Assembly (NCBI GenBank): GCA_023254015.1
Contig: JALQYS010000210.1
Span: 1-8,656, forward strand
Reading direction: 5' to 3'
Origin: Paracoccaceae bacterium
GTDB lineage: Bacteria; Pseudomonadota; Alphaproteobacteria; Rhodobacterales; Rhodobacteraceae
Length of the DNA: 8,656 nt
Shown here: positions 6,451-8,656 of the stretch, piece after piece
Position numbering within the stretch: position 1 is the stretch's first letter
Layout: each line of letters starts with the position of its first letter
Notes under the pieces: model-generated
Seen by the model: only the letters and a program-made list of their open reading frames with translations
Told to the model about the DNA's origin: nothing
Databases searched by the model: none
Program-made: the position numbers and the translations under genes

Positions 6451-6596
6451 GCGGGCAAGGCACGGAAGGCGGCGGTCAGATGTTCAAGAACCGCGCGGGG
6501 GCCAGCGGCACGCTGCCGGTCCACGCCGAGAAACGCGGCATCACACCCGCACGGAACCGGAAGATGGGCGCGTGAATTCTACGGATGCACCCCGCC
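6451..6596. other. Intergenic stretch upstream of leuB, possible 3' end of a lost gene
   Basis: Together with the promoter and terminators this makes up the 372-base gap between leuB and the exported-protein gene. No complete gene is seen. On the minus strand, a frame beginning after a TAG near 6573 and ending with TGA at 6447-6449 reads in part CDAAFLGVDRQRAAGP and VLEHLTAAFRALPA, with G/C-rich third positions like real coding sequence but no start codon. It may be the tail of a deleted gene; the family is not recognised. Confidence 0.3.
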
Positions 6597-6623
6597 AAAA
6601 AGCGAGGGGGCATCCACCCCCTC
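6597..6623 (-). terminator. Rho-independent terminator (second, distal) for the RTX/Ig gene
   Basis: A perfect 7-bp stem GAGGGGG/CCCCCTC with a 6-base loop (6604-6623) is followed on the minus strand by GC and then five T residues (6597-6601). This is a textbook intrinsic terminator for transcripts coming from the exported-protein gene and would insulate leuB from read-through. Confidence 0.75.
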
Positions 6624-6644
6624 ACCTCTCCACGAAAACAAGCA

Positions 6645-6670
6645 AGAGGCCCGGTCTCCCGGGCCCCTTT
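6645..6670 (-). terminator. Rho-independent terminator (first, proximal) for the RTX/Ig gene
   Basis: A 7-bp stem GGCCCGG/CCGGGCC with a 4-base loop occupies 6648-6665. On the minus strand it is followed by TCTTGCTTGTTTT, an interrupted U-rich tail. On the plus strand it is followed by CCTTTT, so it may act in both directions, but no plus-strand gene reads into it. It lies about 94 bases after the stop codon of the exported-protein gene. Confidence 0.6.
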
Positions 6671-6763
6671 TCCTGAAAGGCGGGGCGCAACAGGGTATGA
6701 ACCCAGTGTTCGCCCTCGTCGGCATCGGGCCGTTCTTGCCGGGGATGACCCTGCAAAGCGCCC

Positions 6764-8656
6764 TTACATGATCACAATGTCATCCCAGCTGAGTGCCGGC
6801 AGCCCGGTAAGTGTTGCAACGATCTGGGTTGGAGACCGGCCGGTGCCATCGGCATCGAAGAACAGACGCCCGGTTTCCTGTTCATACATCACGCGGTGAG
6901 CTGCGGTTGTCGGCGCGGTTCCCGTCGTAAAACTTGCGGCAGAAAGCGTGCCCAGCGGCCCGATGGTTGGAAACACCGATCTGAGGAATCCAATCCTGTC
7001 GACATCGGCCGTGTAGTCGGTGATGACATCCGCATAGGCCACGATTGCGGGCACGTCGAAGACGAAGACATCCGCGCCATCACCGCCCGTGACCAGGTCA
7101 CGCCCGGACCCGGAAAGAATCGTGTCGTCGCCGCCACGCCCCATGATGGTGTCATCGCCTGCCAGACCCGTGATCCGTTCGCCCGCGAGCGAGCCGATCA
7201 ACGTGTCGCGTTGCGCCGTACCGACAAGCGCATCGTCGTTCTGGATCGTGGCTGTAGCCGCCGTACCTCCGATTACGGTCCGAGGGTTGGGGCTGCGTAT
7301 CGAGACCGAGAACTCTTCGTTCTGCTCGAACAGCTTGTCGCCTTGCACGCTGACGGTGAAGATCGCCGAGGATTGCCCCGCCAATACGGTAACGGTGCCG
7401 GACGGCAAGCTGGATCGGACAAAGTCCGAGTTGGATGCGCCGGGCGCGCCGCTCAACGCATCGCCTGCCTGCCACGTCAGGGTCACCGGACTGGTGGCGG
7501 CAAATTCCAAATTCACCTTGAACCGGAAGGCGGTGACCCCCGACGATCCTTCGAGTTTGGAGCTGTCAAGCGCGGTGATCGTCGCGGTGTTGGTGGGAGC
7601 GAACGGCACAAGCGTATAGGCCTGCGTCGTCACTGTTCCCGAGTTGTGGGCGGCATCCACCACCTTCATCTGGATCGAGCTGGTCCCAAGGTCCAGCATG
7701 GCTCCAGACCAGACGACGTTGCGATCCGAGACCCCGCTGGTGATGTCACGCCAAGTCACGCCGCCATCGGTCGATCCCAGCAGGCGGTCACCACTCAGGC
7801 TTGAGCTGAGCGTGGCGCGGATGGTCTGCGAGGCGACATCGGTGTTGAAATCCGACGCGCTGACGCCGCTATCCTCGGACAGTCGAATACCGGAGACTGT
7901 CTTGGTTGGCGCCACCGTGTCCAGCGTGTAGTTCCGCGCAAAGGTGCTGCTGGAATTGCCGGCAGCGTCCTGAACCCGGAACAGCAGACGGCTGCTGCCC
8001 GAGGCCAGTGTCGCCGCCCACGAGAAGGCAGTGCCCGTGGCGCCGATGGCAGTCCAGGTCGCGCCTCCATCGGAAGAGCCTTGCAGGATTTCGCCAGCAT
8101 CCAGAACGCGGCCGAGGCTGCCGGTCACGGTCTGGGCCGCCGCCGAAGTGATGAAATCGGTCGCCGAGATCCCGGTGTCGTTCGACAACTGGATCGAGGA
8201 GAACGTCATCTTCGGCGGGTCACGGTCGACGGTATAGGCCTGTGTCGCAACCGCACCTTCGTTTCCGCCGGCATCGACCACCTTGAGTTTGATGGCAGAA
8301 GTCCCGGTGGTGAGCACGGCCGACTGCCAGGACAGCTGAGTGCCCGTCACGAACCGTGTGACATTGACCCAGCTCGTGCCATCGTTGAGAGAACCAAAGA
8401 GGTATTCTCCGGTAGCAAGGGCCTGCGAGAGGGTCGCCGTAACCTGCTGGCTTGTCGTGTTCGTCAGGAAATCGGACGCAGAGCTGCCCGTGTCATTGGC
8501 GATGTCTATGCCCGACACCGTCGTTGTGACAGCCCCGGTATCCAGCGTGTAGGCGCGGCTTGCGATGGTCCCGTTGCCGGCGGCGTCGACAACCTTGAAC
8601 TGGATGGCCTGATCGCCTTCGGCCAGCGTGACGCCGGTCCAGACAACATTCTTTCC
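6764..8656 (-). CDS. Exported Ig-like repeat / Calx-beta / RTX calcium-binding protein (5' end beyond window)
   Basis: This is the C-terminal 630 residues of a large protein probably exported by a type I secretion system and either released or held at the cell surface. The frame is open to base 8656; the GTG at 8516-8518 is only an internal valine, so the real start lies outside. In order, it has a partial Ig-like repeat, then three repeats of about 102-105 residues. Next comes a Calx-beta-like domain (nt about 7588-7235) with LEGSSGVTAFRFKV, DKLFEQNEEFSV and a closing ATIQNDD. RTX nonapeptides follow (about 7228-7049): GLAGDDTIMGRGGDDTI and GSGRDLVTGGDGADVFVF, whose Asp/Gly pattern binds calcium. 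The end is VITDYTADVDRIGF ... RLFFDADGTG ... LSWDDIVIM, typical of type I secretion C-termini. No catalytic domain is visible, which suggests adhesion or a surface-layer role (inference). Two terminators follow. No transporter gene is in the window. Confidence 0.9.
   Translation of the reverse strand, partial: GKNVVWTGVTLAEGDQAIQFKVVDAAGNGTIASRAYTLDTGAVTTTVSGIDIANDTGSSASDFLTNTTSQQVTATLSQALATGEYLFGSLNDGTSWVNVTRFVTGTQLSWQSAVLTTGTSAIKLKVVDAGGNEGAVATQAYTVDRDPPKMTFSSIQLSNDTGISATDFITSAAAQTVTGSLGRVLDAGEILQGSSDGGATWTAIGATGTAFSWAATLASGSSRLLFRVQDAAGNSSSTFARNYTLDTVAPTKTVSGIRLSEDSGVSASDFNTDVASQTIRATLSSSLSGDRLLGSTDGGVTWRDITSGVSDRNVVWSGAMLDLGTSSIQMKVVDAAHNSGTVTTQAYTLVPFAPTNTATITALDSSKLEGSSGVTAFRFKVNLEFAATSPVTLTWQAGDALSGAPGASNSDFVRSSLPSGTVTVLAGQSSAIFTVSVQGDKLFEQNEEFSVSIRSPNPRTVIGGTAATATIQNDDALVGTAQRDTLIGSLAGERITGLAGDDTIMGRGGDDTILSGSGRDLVTGGDGADVFVFDVPAIVAYADVITDYTADVDRIGFLRSVFPTIGPLGTLSAASFTTGTAPTTAAHRVMYEQETGRLFFDADGTGRSPTQIVATLTGLPALSWDDIVIM
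7604..8515 (-). repeat. Tandem Ig-like repeats, three units of about 102-105 codons plus a partial fourth
   Basis: Units begin at about 8515, 8200 and 7894 with SGIDIANDTGSSASDF, SSIQLSNDTGISATDF and SGIRLSEDSGVSASDF. Each then carries a strand like QTVTATLS..L, a segment of the form GSxDGGxTW, a tryptophan shortly before a LxxGTSxI strand, KVVDAAGN and AYTLDTxAP. The upstream end (8516-8656) holds the last part of another unit (VVDAAGN, AYTLD), so the array continues outside the window. Units have diverged at the protein level and are not exact DNA copies. Confidence 0.85.

Noticed and set aside
5096..6676. Long plus-strand open frame of 526 codons across leuB
   Set aside because: It is antisense to leuB, which has every catalytic motif; the frame is His/Arg/Gly-rich and passes through both terminator regions.
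6896..7804. Plus-strand open frame opposite the RTX/Calx-beta part
   Set aside because: It is a reverse-strand shadow of repetitive Asp/Gly/Thr-rich coding sequence and carries no motifs.
7604..8515. Possible CRISPR array or exact DNA repeat
   Set aside because: The roughly 310-base periodicity is from diverged protein domains, not short identical repeats with unique spacers.

Overview
The window looks like chromosomal DNA from a high-GC alphaproteobacterium, most likely a Rhodobacteraceae or Paracoccus-type bacterium. The support is strong G/C at third codon positions, a tRNA gene with an encoded CCA end, and the style of the encoded proteins. This placement is inference from sequence character, not a database match.

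Layout, left to right. (1) 1-2164, plus strand: the 3' end of an oligopeptide/dipeptide ABC transporter ATPase gene, followed 13 bases later by an M81-family (MlrC-like) metallopeptidase; this is the tail of a peptide uptake and breakdown operon. (2) 2165-2609: about 445 bases with no convincing gene. (3) 2610-2686, minus strand: tRNA-Pro(CGG). (4) 2687-3082: a weak small membrane-like reading frame of doubtful status. (5) 3083-5230: a damaged divergent locus. On the minus strand are a short-chain dehydrogenase (SDR) gene reduced to a shell by two internal deletions, and an intact FAD-dependent oxidase of the D-arabinono-1,4-lactone oxidase family. Facing away on the plus strand is a frameshifted, truncated remnant of a LuxR-type regulator. 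(6) 5256-6450, minus strand: leuB (3-isopropylmalate dehydrogenase) with a candidate promoter, a good ribosome binding site and a strong hairpin terminator. (7) 6597-8656, minus strand: the 3' part of a large secreted protein with tandem Ig-like repeats, a Calx-beta-like domain, RTX calcium-binding nonapeptides and a C-terminal type I secretion region, followed by two tandem terminator hairpins.

How the genes relate: the ATPase and the M81 peptidase probably work together on peptide import and hydrolysis. leuB is a housekeeping leucine biosynthesis gene transcribed from its own site. The oxidase, SDR remnant and regulator remnant probably once formed a regulated sugar or polyol oxidation unit of which only the oxidase survives. 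The RTX/Ig protein is an independent cell-surface or exported protein whose 5' end lies beyond the window.

I see no CRISPR array, no complete insertion sequence, no phage module and no clearly new multi-gene system. The most informative features are the two pseudogenes around the surviving oxidase and the repeat architecture of the exported protein.
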